A program made the position numbers and the translations under genes. From Paenibacillus xylanilyticus (lineage in GTDB: Bacteria > Bacillota > Bacilli > Paenibacillales > Paenibacillaceae), in contig NZ_CP044310.1 in assembly GCF_009664365.1 (NCBI RefSeq), positions 2,243,001 through 2,307,000 on the forward strand: a stretch of DNA of 64,000 nucleotides, written 5' to 3'. The first letter of the stretch is position 1, and every line of letters begins with the position of its first letter. Positions 51,951 through 60,324 of this stretch are shown piece by piece. The notes beneath the pieces were generated by a model. The model was not told where the DNA came from and ran no database searches. It saw nothing but the letters and a program-made list of their open reading frames with translations.

Positions 51951-53564
51951 ATGCGAAATCTATTAATCGTGGACGATGAGGTTTATGCTCTTCAGGCCAT
52001 GGTAGAAGGGATTGATTGGCGTTTGGCCGGCATTGATCGGGTATTTAGCGCGGGTGATGCGGAAGAGGCACGAATGGTGCTTCAGAGCCAGTCCATCTCG
52101 ATCATGATCTCTGATATTGAAATGCCGGGAGAGACGGGTCTGGATCTGCAGAGCTGGGTATTGAAGCATGCTCCGGGCATCCTGACGATCTTTCTGACAG
52201 GTCATGCCCTATTTGACTACGCCCAGACAGCGCTCAAGTTAAACAGCTTCGATTATGTGCTAAAACCCGCCCAGGCTGATCAACTTCTTAAGGTGGTTAC
52301 ACAGGCCGTAGATAAACTCAAGGCCGGGGAGCAGCGTTCGCGTACCAACGAAATATATGAGTCGGTATACAAGCGCTGGCAAACTCACAAACCACTGCTG
52401 ACGGAGCGGTTCTGGAAAGACGCCATTTCCCAGCGCGTCACTCTAACCAGGCCACGACTGAAAGAGCTGGCCGAAGTTTATGGTGCGGAGATTGACCCGC
52501 ACGCCCGCATTCTGCCGATTGTCATATCAGTAGAGGAATGGGTAAGGGAATTCGATCTGCGTGATGAGGAGGTACTGGAATATGCTCTTCGGAATGCAGC
52601 GAGGGAGATGATCCTCGGGGATCGGCCAGGAGAAGTATTTCAGGACCATAGCGGTCTGAATATTGTACTTGCGTATGAACAGGATGGGGTCGTACCTGCT
52701 GCTAGCCAGGTGGCACAGAATTGTCAGCTGTATATTCGGGAATGTGGGACGTATTTCTACTGCCGCTTGTCCTGTTACGTAGGTGCACCCGTGGCCGTAA
52801 CCGAATTGCAGGGTTTGCTGAACGAACTGATGGATATGGAGCGACGCAATATCAGGGAGCTTGAGGGAGTATTCGTATATGATGAGCAGGGAAAGAAACC
52901 GGAGGACCGATTTCTGCCAATCCCCTGGTTTTCGGAGTTGTCGATTTTGTTTGAAACCGGCAAAGTGGATGATCTTCGGGAACGCGTGGAAGAAATATTC
53001 GAGCTGCTGGCTGCGCAGGAACAGTTATCTCCAGAGATTCTGCGCCTGTTCTATCATGCCATGCTGCATGTGGTCTATCCCCTGCTTCATCAGAAAAATG
53101 TATCCGTACGCAGCCTGTACCCTGGTGAGCGTGAGCCTGAAGAAAGTGTGGTTACACGTTCCTTGCCGCAATTAAAACTGTGGTCCCTGGATCTGATTGA
53201 TCGTGCCATTCCGATCCTGTATCCGGATGATCACAGTCCGATGACGATTGTGGACCAACTATGCGTTTATATCGAGAATCATATTGGCGAAGATCTGATG
53301 CGTGAGGAACTGGCGTCGTTTGCCGGCTTCAATCCAGCATATCTGTCCCGTCTGTTTCGGAAGGAGAAGGGAATGTCTCTCTCTGAATTTATCTTGCAGC
53401 GGCGGGTAGACAAAGCCAAAACCTTGTTGTCTGAATCCACCGTAAAGGTCACGGATATTGCCGGCAAAGTGGGTTACTATAACTACTCCCATTTCACGAA
53501 AATGTTCAAAAAGTGCACGGGCATTACGCCGCAGGAGTTCCGTAAACAGTCCAGAACGGTCTAG
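51951..53564 (+). CDS. YesN-type response regulator with AraC DNA-binding domain
   Basis: Partner of the preceding kinase, 537 residues. Receiver with VDDEV, D55 in ISDIEMPG, T83 and K105 in YVLKP; long middle region (about 130-430); AraC-type double helix-turn-helix at the end (about 435-535; VTDIAGKVGYYNYSHFTKMFKKCTG). A strong terminator follows, so the importer genes downstream form a separate unit it presumably activates. Confidence 0.92.
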   Translation: MRNLLIVDDEVYALQAMVEGIDWRLAGIDRVFSAGDAEEARMVLQSQSISIMISDIEMPGETGLDLQSWVLKHAPGILTIFLTGHALFDYAQTALKLNSFDYVLKPAQADQLLKVVTQAVDKLKAGEQRSRTNEIYESVYKRWQTHKPLLTERFWKDAISQRVTLTRPRLKELAEVYGAEIDPHARILPIVISVEEWVREFDLRDEEVLEYALRNAAREMILGDRPGEVFQDHSGLNIVLAYEQDGVVPAASQVAQNCQLYIRECGTYFYCRLSCYVGAPVAVTELQGLLNELMDMERRNIRELEGVFVYDEQGKKPEDRFLPIPWFSELSILFETGKVDDLRERVEEIFELLAAQEQLSPEILRLFYHAMLHVVYPLLHQKNVSVRSLYPGEREPEESVVTRSLPQLKLWSLDLIDRAIPILYPDDHSPMTIVDQLCVYIENHIGEDLMREELASFAGFNPAYLSRLFRKEKGMSLSEFILQRRVDKAKTLLSESTVKVTDIAGKVGYYNYSHFTKMFKKCTGITPQEFRKQSRTV

Positions 53565-53568
53565 CGTT

Positions 53569-53602
53569 GACGCAGCATGCTGCGTCTTTTATTTTGTTTT
53601 TA
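53569..53602 (+). terminator. Intrinsic terminator after regulator gene
   Basis: GACGCAGCATGCTGCGTC is a perfect 18-bp palindrome directly followed by TTTTATTTTGTTTTT, 5 nt past the stop. Confidence 0.88.
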
Positions 53603-53761
53603 TTTTATTTGGTATTATGCCAATGTCATCATTTGATAAGTGAAAAGGTCACCACAGCCGATATTGGGCCAGAGCTCCCCGCGGTTATACTTGAACCACA
53701 GGATACACAGCGGTGCTTCATCCTGAGGAAGGAAATCAAGAGGAGTGAGGGAGAAGAGGTT

Positions 53762-54748
53762 ATGAAGACACAACCCCAGGCGGGTAAGGGTGTACGGGTA
53801 GCGGATATACCGGATAGATCCGTCCGCAAGCGAAAGTCCGTTTTGTACAATCTCGGTAAGTTCAAGGTCTTGTATCTCATGTTTTTGCCAGGGATTCTGT
53901 TTCTGCTGGTGAACAACTACATGCCGATGTTTGGCGTCCTGATTGCATTCAAAAATGTCAATTACGCCGACGGAATATGGGGCAGTCCCTGGAGCGGCTG
54001 GGATAACTTCAAGTACCTGTTCTCAACAAGTGATGCTTGGGAGATCACACGCAACACACTTGCGTATAACACGGTATTTATTGCGCTGAATCTGTTTGTA
54101 GGGGTAGGACTTGCGATCCTGCTGAATGAAGTAAAGAACAAAGCGATGTCCAAACTGTATCAATCCTTGATGCTCCTGCCATACTTTTTGTCAATGATCG
54201 TGGTTAGCTATCTGGTTCTGGCGTTTCTCGGCAAGGATTCAGGTTTTATGAACTCGACAATCCTGCAGCTCTTTGGCGGGCAGCCCATTGACTGGTACTC
54301 GGAGCCGAAGTATTGGCCGTACATTTTGCCGATTGTGAACACTTGGAAAAACATCGGATACTATGCCGTCATTTATCTCGCAGCTGTCGTAGGTATTGAT
54401 GAGGAGTACTACGAAGCCGCCGTGCTGGATGGAGCAAGCAAGTGGCATCAGATCCGGTTTATTACGGTTCCGTTTCTCGTTCCGCTCATAGTCATCATGA
54501 CCTTGCTGCAGATCGGCCGAATCTTCTATGCGGACTTTAGTCTGTTCTATCAGGTTCCATTGGAATCGGGGGCATTGTTCCCTGTAACGAACGTTCTGGA
54601 TACCTATGTCTATCGCACATTCCTCATTGGCGGCGACATTGGGATGTCTTCTGCGGCTGGCCTCTATCAGGCTGTTGTCGGATTTGTACTTGTGCTTGTA
54701 TCCAATACGATCGTCCGAAGAATGGATAAAGATAATGCATTATTTTAG
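53762..54748 (+). CDS. LplB-like sugar ABC importer permease
   Basis: CUT1 permease of the long LplB type, 328 residues, with six membrane segments starting VLYLMFLPGILFLLVNNYMPMFGVLIAF. The EAA loop is YYEAAVLDGASKWHQIRFITVPFL and it ends MDKDNALF. The ATG at 53762 follows GAAGAGG; the frame runs 65 codons further upstream through the terminator, which is not credible as coding. First gene of the third importer. Confidence 0.92.
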   Translation: MKTQPQAGKGVRVADIPDRSVRKRKSVLYNLGKFKVLYLMFLPGILFLLVNNYMPMFGVLIAFKNVNYADGIWGSPWSGWDNFKYLFSTSDAWEITRNTLAYNTVFIALNLFVGVGLAILLNEVKNKAMSKLYQSLMLLPYFLSMIVVSYLVLAFLGKDSGFMNSTILQLFGGQPIDWYSEPKYWPYILPIVNTWKNIGYYAVIYLAAVVGIDEEYYEAAVLDGASKWHQIRFITVPFLVPLIVIMTLLQIGRIFYADFSLFYQVPLESGALFPVTNVLDTYVYRTFLIGGDIGMSSAAGLYQAVVGFVLVLVSNTIVRRMDKDNALF

Positions 54749-54766
54749 AGAGGAGGCAAGTCTGCT

Positions 54767-55675
54767 GTGAAATCACGTGACCCACTTGCAGTGTCGCGGC
54801 GTTCCGCGTCCGTTATACACGCAATGTTCATCTTCTATGCCATAGCCTGCATCGTTCCGATTTTGCTTGTCTTCGCCATATCCTTCTCGGACGAGACAAC
54901 CGTCATTGCGAACGGATACAAGCTGATCCCTGAGAAGTTTAGCCTGACCGCTTATGAGTTTCTGTTCAAGGATATGGATCAGATTATCCATTCCTACGGC
55001 ATTTCCATCATCGTGACGGTGCTGGGCACCATTACCAGCGTAGCGTTGACTGCACTATATGCCTACCCGCTTTCCAGAAGGGATTTGCCCTACCGCGGAT
55101 GGTTTGCTTTCTTTATTTTCTTCACGATGCTGTTCAACGGGGGGCTCGTTCCCTGGTATCTCGTATACGTCAATGTCCTGGATCTGAAAAATTCCATTCT
55201 GGCCTTGATACTGCCGTTATTGTTGTCACCGTTCTTCGTTCTGGTGATGCGTACATTCTTCGCCAATTCTATTCCGGTATCCATTCTTGAATCGGCTCGG
55301 ATTGATGGCGCAGGTGAGCTTCGAACGTTTACACGTATCGTACTGCCGCTCTCCTTACCGGTTATGGCCACCGTAGCATTGTTCAGCACACTGAACTACT
55401 GGAATGACTGGTACCTCAGTATGATTTTTATCTCTGATAACCGGACGATCAGTCTTCAGTACCTCATGTACCGAACACTGCTCGATATTCAATATTTAAC
55501 ATCCAACTCCAATGTTTCTTCACAGATTTCATCACAGGGCGGATTGTTGAATCTTCCTAACAAAACGCTGCAAATGGCGATGGCTGTCGTGGGCATCGGT
55601 CCGATTGTGCTGGCCTATCCGTTCTTCCAAAGGTACTTCATTAAAGGTCTGACGGTGGGTGCTGTGAAGGGATAA
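54767..55675 (+). CDS. LplC-like sugar ABC importer permease
   Basis: Second permease of the third importer, 302 residues, six membrane segments, EAA loop LESARIDGAGELRTFTRIVLPL and tail KGLTVGAVKG. It starts with GTG, with GAGGAGG about 10 nt before, 18 nt after the partner gene. No ATPase gene follows. Confidence 0.92.
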   Translation: MKSRDPLAVSRRSASVIHAMFIFYAIACIVPILLVFAISFSDETTVIANGYKLIPEKFSLTAYEFLFKDMDQIIHSYGISIIVTVLGTITSVALTALYAYPLSRRDLPYRGWFAFFIFFTMLFNGGLVPWYLVYVNVLDLKNSILALILPLLLSPFFVLVMRTFFANSIPVSILESARIDGAGELRTFTRIVLPLSLPVMATVALFSTLNYWNDWYLSMIFISDNRTISLQYLMYRTLLDIQYLTSNSNVSSQISSQGGLLNLPNKTLQMAMAVVGIGPIVLAYPFFQRYFIKGLTVGAVKG

Positions 55676-55826
55676 CTCCGTCCCGGTCAGCGGGGTAATG
55701 GATGATCCCAAGATAGAATGAAAGGGCATATATACAATGCAGTGAAGGATCGGAGTTAGATCCGGGTTACATGCGAATTGGGGAAATCGTGTGCGCAAAA
55801 GTTCAACATTATTGGGAGGGGTTCAG

Positions 55827-57350
55827 TTGATCAAATCAATGAAGGTATGGACGCGACTTACGGCAGCCGTGATGGCATTCAGCCTGGTGTTTGCTGGATG
55901 TTCATCAGACCAAAGCGGAACAACGCAAGGGGCAGAAAACGGAGGTTCAGGGGAAAGTGCAGCTAAACCGTATGAGGTAACACTGTACTACCCGGGGACA
56001 CCACAGAAAGACGTGGCACTGGTGGAAGCCGAGATTAACAAAAAAATGGAGCCCAAGATCGGAGCTACGCTCAAGATTAACGCAATCGACTGGGGACAGT
56101 GGGATAACAAGCTCAATCTGATGATCTCTTCCGGAGAAAAATCGGATATTATTTTCACGGCGGCATGGCAGAACTATACCGTCAACGTAGCCAAAGGTGC
56201 GTTCCTGCCCCTGAATGACCTGCTTGATCAATATGGGCAGGATATCAAAAAAAATCTGGACCCTGCATTCCTGGAAGGTTCACAGGTGGATGGTGTAAAC
56301 TACGGCGTTCCGACAAACAAGGAATTGGCAGCTACACGTGGTGTTCTGGTGCGCCAGGATCTCGCGGATAAATACAAACTCGACCTGACCACGGTAAAAA
56401 CATGGACCGATCTGGAGCCTCTGCTGAAAACAATCAAGGAAAATGAACCATCCGTTACTCCATTCTATATGTCGAACACCAATGGTAACGGACTGCTGGA
56501 GAATCTGGACTGGGATTATCTCGGTGATGCATCCGTACCTGGAGTGATCTCCAAGACAGCTGGCACAACGACCGTGCTGAACGAAGTGGAGACACCTGAA
56601 TTCAAGGAGGCCGCAGCACTGGCCCGCAAATGGTATCAAGCGGGGTACATCAATAGCGATGCGGCAACTTCCAACGTCTTCCCGAAAGATCAGGCGAAGG
56701 CAGGGAAGGCGTTTATGTGGACCGACGGCATGAAACCGGGGAAGGACAAGGAAGAAGAAGGGTACGTCGGATACCCGCTGACTCAGATTGAAATGACAGA
56801 GCCGACCATCACAACCGGTGATGCTTCCGGTGCCATGCTGGCCATCTCACGTTCTTCCGAGCAGCCTGAAAAAGCGATGCAGGTCATCAACTTGCTCCAC
56901 TCGGACAAGGAAATCAATAATCTGTTGAATTTCGGAATCGAAGGCAAGCATTATGTGAAAAAGGATGGTCAGGATAATATTATCACGCTGCCTGAAGGCG
57001 TGGATGCGAACAGCCGCACGTATAATCCTGGTGCCCAATGGCAGCTTGGTAACCAGTTCCTGAACTTCCTCTGGGATAATGAAGATCCTCAGAAGTGGGA
57101 GAAGTTCAAGGAGTTTAATGCCAAGGGAGTCAAGTCGCCTGCACTTGGTTTTACTTTCAACAGCCAGTCCGTCAAAAACGAAATAGCAGCGGTGAATAAC
57201 GTAAACAAACAGTTCAAACCAGGCATGACATCCGGAGCAGTGGATCCAAACGAAATGATTCCCAAGTATCTGGAGAAGCTGAAGGCCGCAGGTATCGATA
57301 AAATCATTGCAGCCAAACAGGAACAGCTCGACGCATTCCTAGCCAAGTAA
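55827..57350 (+). CDS. LplA-like solute-binding lipoprotein
   Basis: Extracellular binding lipoprotein of the third importer, 507 residues from a TTG start. GGGAGGG lies 6 nt before the TTG; the ATG four codons later is 18 nt away and less likely. Lipobox LVFAGC with C25, then a Ser/Gly spacer and a bilobed domain (MISSGEKSDIIFTAAW is the usual early block). Two small hairpins lie between it and the permease gene. No glycosidase is linked, so the ligand cannot be guessed. Confidence 0.9.
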   Translation: MIKSMKVWTRLTAAVMAFSLVFAGCSSDQSGTTQGAENGGSGESAAKPYEVTLYYPGTPQKDVALVEAEINKKMEPKIGATLKINAIDWGQWDNKLNLMISSGEKSDIIFTAAWQNYTVNVAKGAFLPLNDLLDQYGQDIKKNLDPAFLEGSQVDGVNYGVPTNKELAATRGVLVRQDLADKYKLDLTTVKTWTDLEPLLKTIKENEPSVTPFYMSNTNGNGLLENLDWDYLGDASVPGVISKTAGTTTVLNEVETPEFKEAAALARKWYQAGYINSDAATSNVFPKDQAKAGKAFMWTDGMKPGKDKEEEGYVGYPLTQIEMTEPTITTGDASGAMLAISRSSEQPEKAMQVINLLHSDKEINNLLNFGIEGKHYVKKDGQDNIITLPEGVDANSRTYNPGAQWQLGNQFLNFLWDNEDPQKWEKFKEFNAKGVKSPALGFTFNSQSVKNEIAAVNNVNKQFKPGMTSGAVDPNEMIPKYLEKLKAAGIDKIIAAKQEQLDAFLAK

Positions 57351-57364
57351 CGATACTTCTTATG

Positions 57365-57413
57365 ATCAAGGTGTTTTCGGCAATAGTCGAAGACGCCTTG
57401 ATTTATTTTTTTG
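57365..57413 (+). terminator. Intrinsic terminator of third importer
   Basis: ATCAAGGTGTTTTCG (57365-57379) pairs with CGAAGACGCCTTGAT (57388-57402) with two wobble pairs, followed by a long T run. Confidence 0.82.
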
Positions 57414-57445
57414 ATATGGATTGTACACCATAATTAGGAAAATTA

Positions 57446-57454
57446 TGATATAAT
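57446..57454 (+). promoter_or_regulatory. Extended -10 promoter of small membrane protein gene
   Basis: TGATATAAT (TGn-TATAAT). A TTGTAC lies 22 nt before the -10, beyond normal spacing. Confidence 0.5.
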
Positions 57455-57480
57455 CAGGTGGCTAAATAGGGGGTGTTCCT

Positions 57481-58179
57481 GTGTCGAGGACGAAATTAGC
57501 GTTCTCTGCGATTTTGCTGCTTTTTGCAATCATTTTTACGTTTAATCACCACCTCGGTTACTCGGTGGGAGATCAGATGTTATCCAAAATAGGGTTATCC
57601 CCCTATACCACAGCGTACGTGAGCGGTGTACATATTACGCTATTTATAGGACTAGGTTTATTAGGATGCAGTTTTTATCTAACCCGCAAAGAAATCAAGT
57701 CTTCATATCCTCGGCTGGCAAGACAGCTCTGGCTGATCGTCGTGGTCATTATTTTAAGTTATTCCTACATAACAGATAAGGTGATGTATGTCGCCAAATG
57801 GGGTTCCACAGGCATCCATAGTGTATCTTATCTTCAGAATGATAGCTCCTGCATGTACCAAGTGGCTCTAGATGGAAATACAAGAGTAAGCTGTGATCTC
57901 ACACTTAAAAATTATAGCAGGCAGCCCGTCGCAGCTGTGATTTTGCCCGACTTGGCGAGAAGTTACAGACAACAGGATGATCCGCTATACGAAGCTCTGA
58001 AGTCTGTTGAACTCCAGCCGGTCCATCTCGAGATCATGCCTCATAGCACGTTCACCGGCAAAATTGCATTTTCAGGTACTGCACAGTCACCGCTTCAAGT
58101 AAGGGGAAAGCTTAGGGATATTGTGCTGGATGTAGAGGTAGAAGGTCAGAACATTGTATTCGATTATGCCATACCATAA
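57481..58179 (+). CDS. Small membrane protein of unknown function
   Basis: Not recognised. 232 residues with three hydrophobic segments (about 7-22, 46-67 and 83-101) and then an extracellular-looking domain of about 125 residues with a Cys pair (DSSCMYQ and VSCDLT) and beta-rich, immunoglobulin-like character (VSCDLTLKNYSRQPVAAVILP, HSTFTGKIAFSG). GTG start with GGGGG 7 nt upstream and its own promoter and terminator, so it is monocistronic. Confidence 0.65.
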   Translation: MSRTKLAFSAILLLFAIIFTFNHHLGYSVGDQMLSKIGLSPYTTAYVSGVHITLFIGLGLLGCSFYLTRKEIKSSYPRLARQLWLIVVVIILSYSYITDKVMYVAKWGSTGIHSVSYLQNDSSCMYQVALDGNTRVSCDLTLKNYSRQPVAAVILPDLARSYRQQDDPLYEALKSVELQPVHLEIMPHSTFTGKIAFSGTAQSPLQVRGKLRDIVLDVEVEGQNIVFDYAIP

Positions 58180-58250
58180 GTTTCAGCAAGGAATACATAC
58201 ATATAGAATCAGATTTTAAGGAGTATGCAATAGCGATGTTATCCGCGAAG

Positions 58251-58276
58251 AGCTGGCCAATAGGCTGGCTTTTTTG
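58251..58276 (+). terminator. Intrinsic terminator of small membrane protein gene
   Basis: AGCTGGCC / GGCTGGCT (two wobble pairs) with an AATA loop, followed by TTTTT. Confidence 0.72.
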
Positions 58277-58334
58277 TGTTGTGGAAGTTGAATTTAGTGC
58301 AGAAATATTGGTTTTGTGACCTTTATCCTCAATA

Positions 58335-58348
58335 TGGTAACGCTTACG
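58335..58348 (+). promoter_or_regulatory. Cre/LacI-type operator-like site
   Basis: TGGTAACGCTTACG matches the cre consensus at 12 of 14 positions and shares GGTAACGCT with the site before the second importer (27964, opposite strand). A related TTTTACCGCTTACA (11 of 14) lies at 58425. Confidence 0.4.
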
Positions 58349-58485
58349 CTATAAATGAGCCGGTTTGATTAAGTCTGATGAATGGGTGAAGGCAGAGAAC
58401 TATGCGGATAAAAAAAGTGATTGTTTTTACCGCTTACATCATTACAATTAATGTCACGACAATTTTAGACAAGGTGAGATGAATA

Positions 58486-60252
58486 ATGTCATACCGGACC
58501 AATCTGTTTTCCAAAATGGTGATCTTGATTCTGATTATGCTGATCCCCGTTGTATTGCTCTACTGGTACTCGAATCACAAAACGACAGCTGTACTCAGGG
58601 ATGAATTGAATCGTTCCAATAGCAACCAGCTTGAGTTTTTCCAAAATCAGGTGAATACGCACATTGAGCTGTTATCGTCCTGGCCTAATCTTCTCATCCA
58701 TGATCCGGATATTGCGAGCTTCCGCCGGATTTATACCGATAGTCGGTATTTTGACCTTGATGCAATCAATCTGGTCAAGCGGATCCAGAACAAGCTGAGC
58801 ATTCAGGAAAGTTCGTCGAACTGGACAACGAAATTATATTTATATTCCCCTTCCATGGGCAGGGTTGTCTCCGAAAGGGATGCCCGTTTTTATGACAAGC
58901 AGGCACTTAGGGAAAGTATGGTTTCGGGCTGGGATGTACGCAAGATTGTGGATGGGAAAGATGAGAAATTCATGTTCAGCTGGATTACCGCTTCTCCTTA
59001 TGGGATTAAGGACCCCGCGGTAAACGCAGAGACCATTATCAAGCTGGAATTCGACAGCGATAACATTCGGGATATGCTGGACAAGTTCAAGGACGATGGA
59101 AGACATGATCCCTTCTATTATCGAGAGGAATCCGGTGTCATCTATAACCGAACCTCGGATCGTGAGCTGACCAATCAGCTGATGGACCAGCTGGCGATTC
59201 ATACACTTCAGGATGTGGACAATCGCACGGTGGTCATTGACAACGAACCTTACATGGTGAATACGGTCAAATCCAGCACGACAGGCTGGTATCTGGTGGA
59301 TTATATGCCGTTATCCGATATATTGAAACCCATTCATCAATCGAATGTGCTTTTTTATTCTTCAATGATATGTTTGCTCGGCATGAGTTTCCTGGCCGCC
59401 TATCTGTTGTACGTTCAGGTACAGGTACCTGTGAAGCAGCTTATTCGCGGATTCCAGCGATTGAAGCAGGAAGATTATTCGGTACGAATTAAGCCCAAGG
59501 GCCGGAATGAATTCAGCTTTTTGTCCGAGCGATTCAATTCCATGGTGGAACAGATTCAGCAGCTGTTTGAGCATGTGTATCTGGAACAGATTCACGTACG
59601 TGAAGCCCGGTTGAAGCAATTGCAATCCCAGATTAACCCGCACTTCTTCTATAACTGTTTCTCTTTTATCACAAGTATGGCGAAATTGAAACGTGTGGAT
59701 GCCGTGGTAGCCATGTCACACAATTTATCCAGATACTATCGCTATACAACCAGACAGGAACGTGACGTTGTGCCGCTGAACGAGGAAATTGAATTTGTGA
59801 ACTGTTACCTCGAAATCCAGCAGATGCGCATGGATCGGATTCGTTACCGCATTGATCTGCCAGACAGCATGTTGAGACAGGAAGTTCCACCCCTTATCGT
59901 GCAGCCATTGGTTGAAAATGCGGTCATTCACGGCATTGAAGCCGATGCAGATGCTGGAGAGATCAGGGTGTCCGGAGAAAAACAGAATGGTGTTATGATT
60001 CTAAAGGTCGAAGATGACGGTCAGGGCATGACCAGTGAGGAGCGGGATAAGCTGCTGGACAAGCTCAGGGGCACGATGGATCAGGATATGGGTTGTGGTC
60101 TGTGGAATGTGAATCAACGATTGCAGCTGCGGTATGGAGAACTGGCAGGCATTAATATAACCGAATCCTCACTGGGGGGGCTCTGTGTAGCCTTGTCATG
60201 GCCAGCAGAAGATGAAATAGATGAGGAAGAAGTAAGTGCTGATGCAGAGTGA
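58486..60252 (+). CDS. YesM-type sensor histidine kinase
   Basis: Membrane kinase of 588 residues. Segments at about 10-28 and 288-310 flank the sensor; then HAMP, QINPHFFYNCF with H386, QPLVENAVIHG, VEDDGQGMT and GCGLWNVNQRL. The position after the phospho-His motif is NCFSF rather than the common NTLxS. AAGGTGAG lies before the ATG. The regulator gene follows after 72 nt. Confidence 0.9.
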   Translation: MSYRTNLFSKMVILILIMLIPVVLLYWYSNHKTTAVLRDELNRSNSNQLEFFQNQVNTHIELLSSWPNLLIHDPDIASFRRIYTDSRYFDLDAINLVKRIQNKLSIQESSSNWTTKLYLYSPSMGRVVSERDARFYDKQALRESMVSGWDVRKIVDGKDEKFMFSWITASPYGIKDPAVNAETIIKLEFDSDNIRDMLDKFKDDGRHDPFYYREESGVIYNRTSDRELTNQLMDQLAIHTLQDVDNRTVVIDNEPYMVNTVKSSTTGWYLVDYMPLSDILKPIHQSNVLFYSSMICLLGMSFLAAYLLYVQVQVPVKQLIRGFQRLKQEDYSVRIKPKGRNEFSFLSERFNSMVEQIQQLFEHVYLEQIHVREARLKQLQSQINPHFFYNCFSFITSMAKLKRVDAVVAMSHNLSRYYRYTTRQERDVVPLNEEIEFVNCYLEIQQMRMDRIRYRIDLPDSMLRQEVPPLIVQPLVENAVIHGIEADADAGEIRVSGEKQNGVMILKVEDDGQGMTSEERDKLLDKLRGTMDQDMGCGLWNVNQRLQLRYGELAGINITESSLGGLCVALSWPAEDEIDEEEVSADAE

Positions 60253-60324
60253 TTGACGACCATTGATTGTTTTTTTTGAGAGTGAAAATATATTGCAAAT
60301 GTAGCAGACAGGGAGTGACGAACG

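Larger units (their letters stand above)
58180..58485. other. 306-nt intergenic region before fourth kinase gene
   Basis: Contains the terminator at 58251, an operator-like site at 58335 with a TATAAA just behind it (58350-58355), and a weaker related sequence at 58425. A 31-codon frame at 58236 overlaps the terminator and is not taken as a gene. Confidence 0.45.

Noticed and set aside
53567..53761. 65-codon N-terminal extension of the third importer's first permease
   Set aside because: It would read through a strong terminator, and the ATG at 53762 gives a protein of normal family length.
58236..58331. 31-codon frame after the small membrane protein gene
   Set aside because: It runs through the intrinsic terminator at 58251 and has a poorly spaced ribosome binding site.
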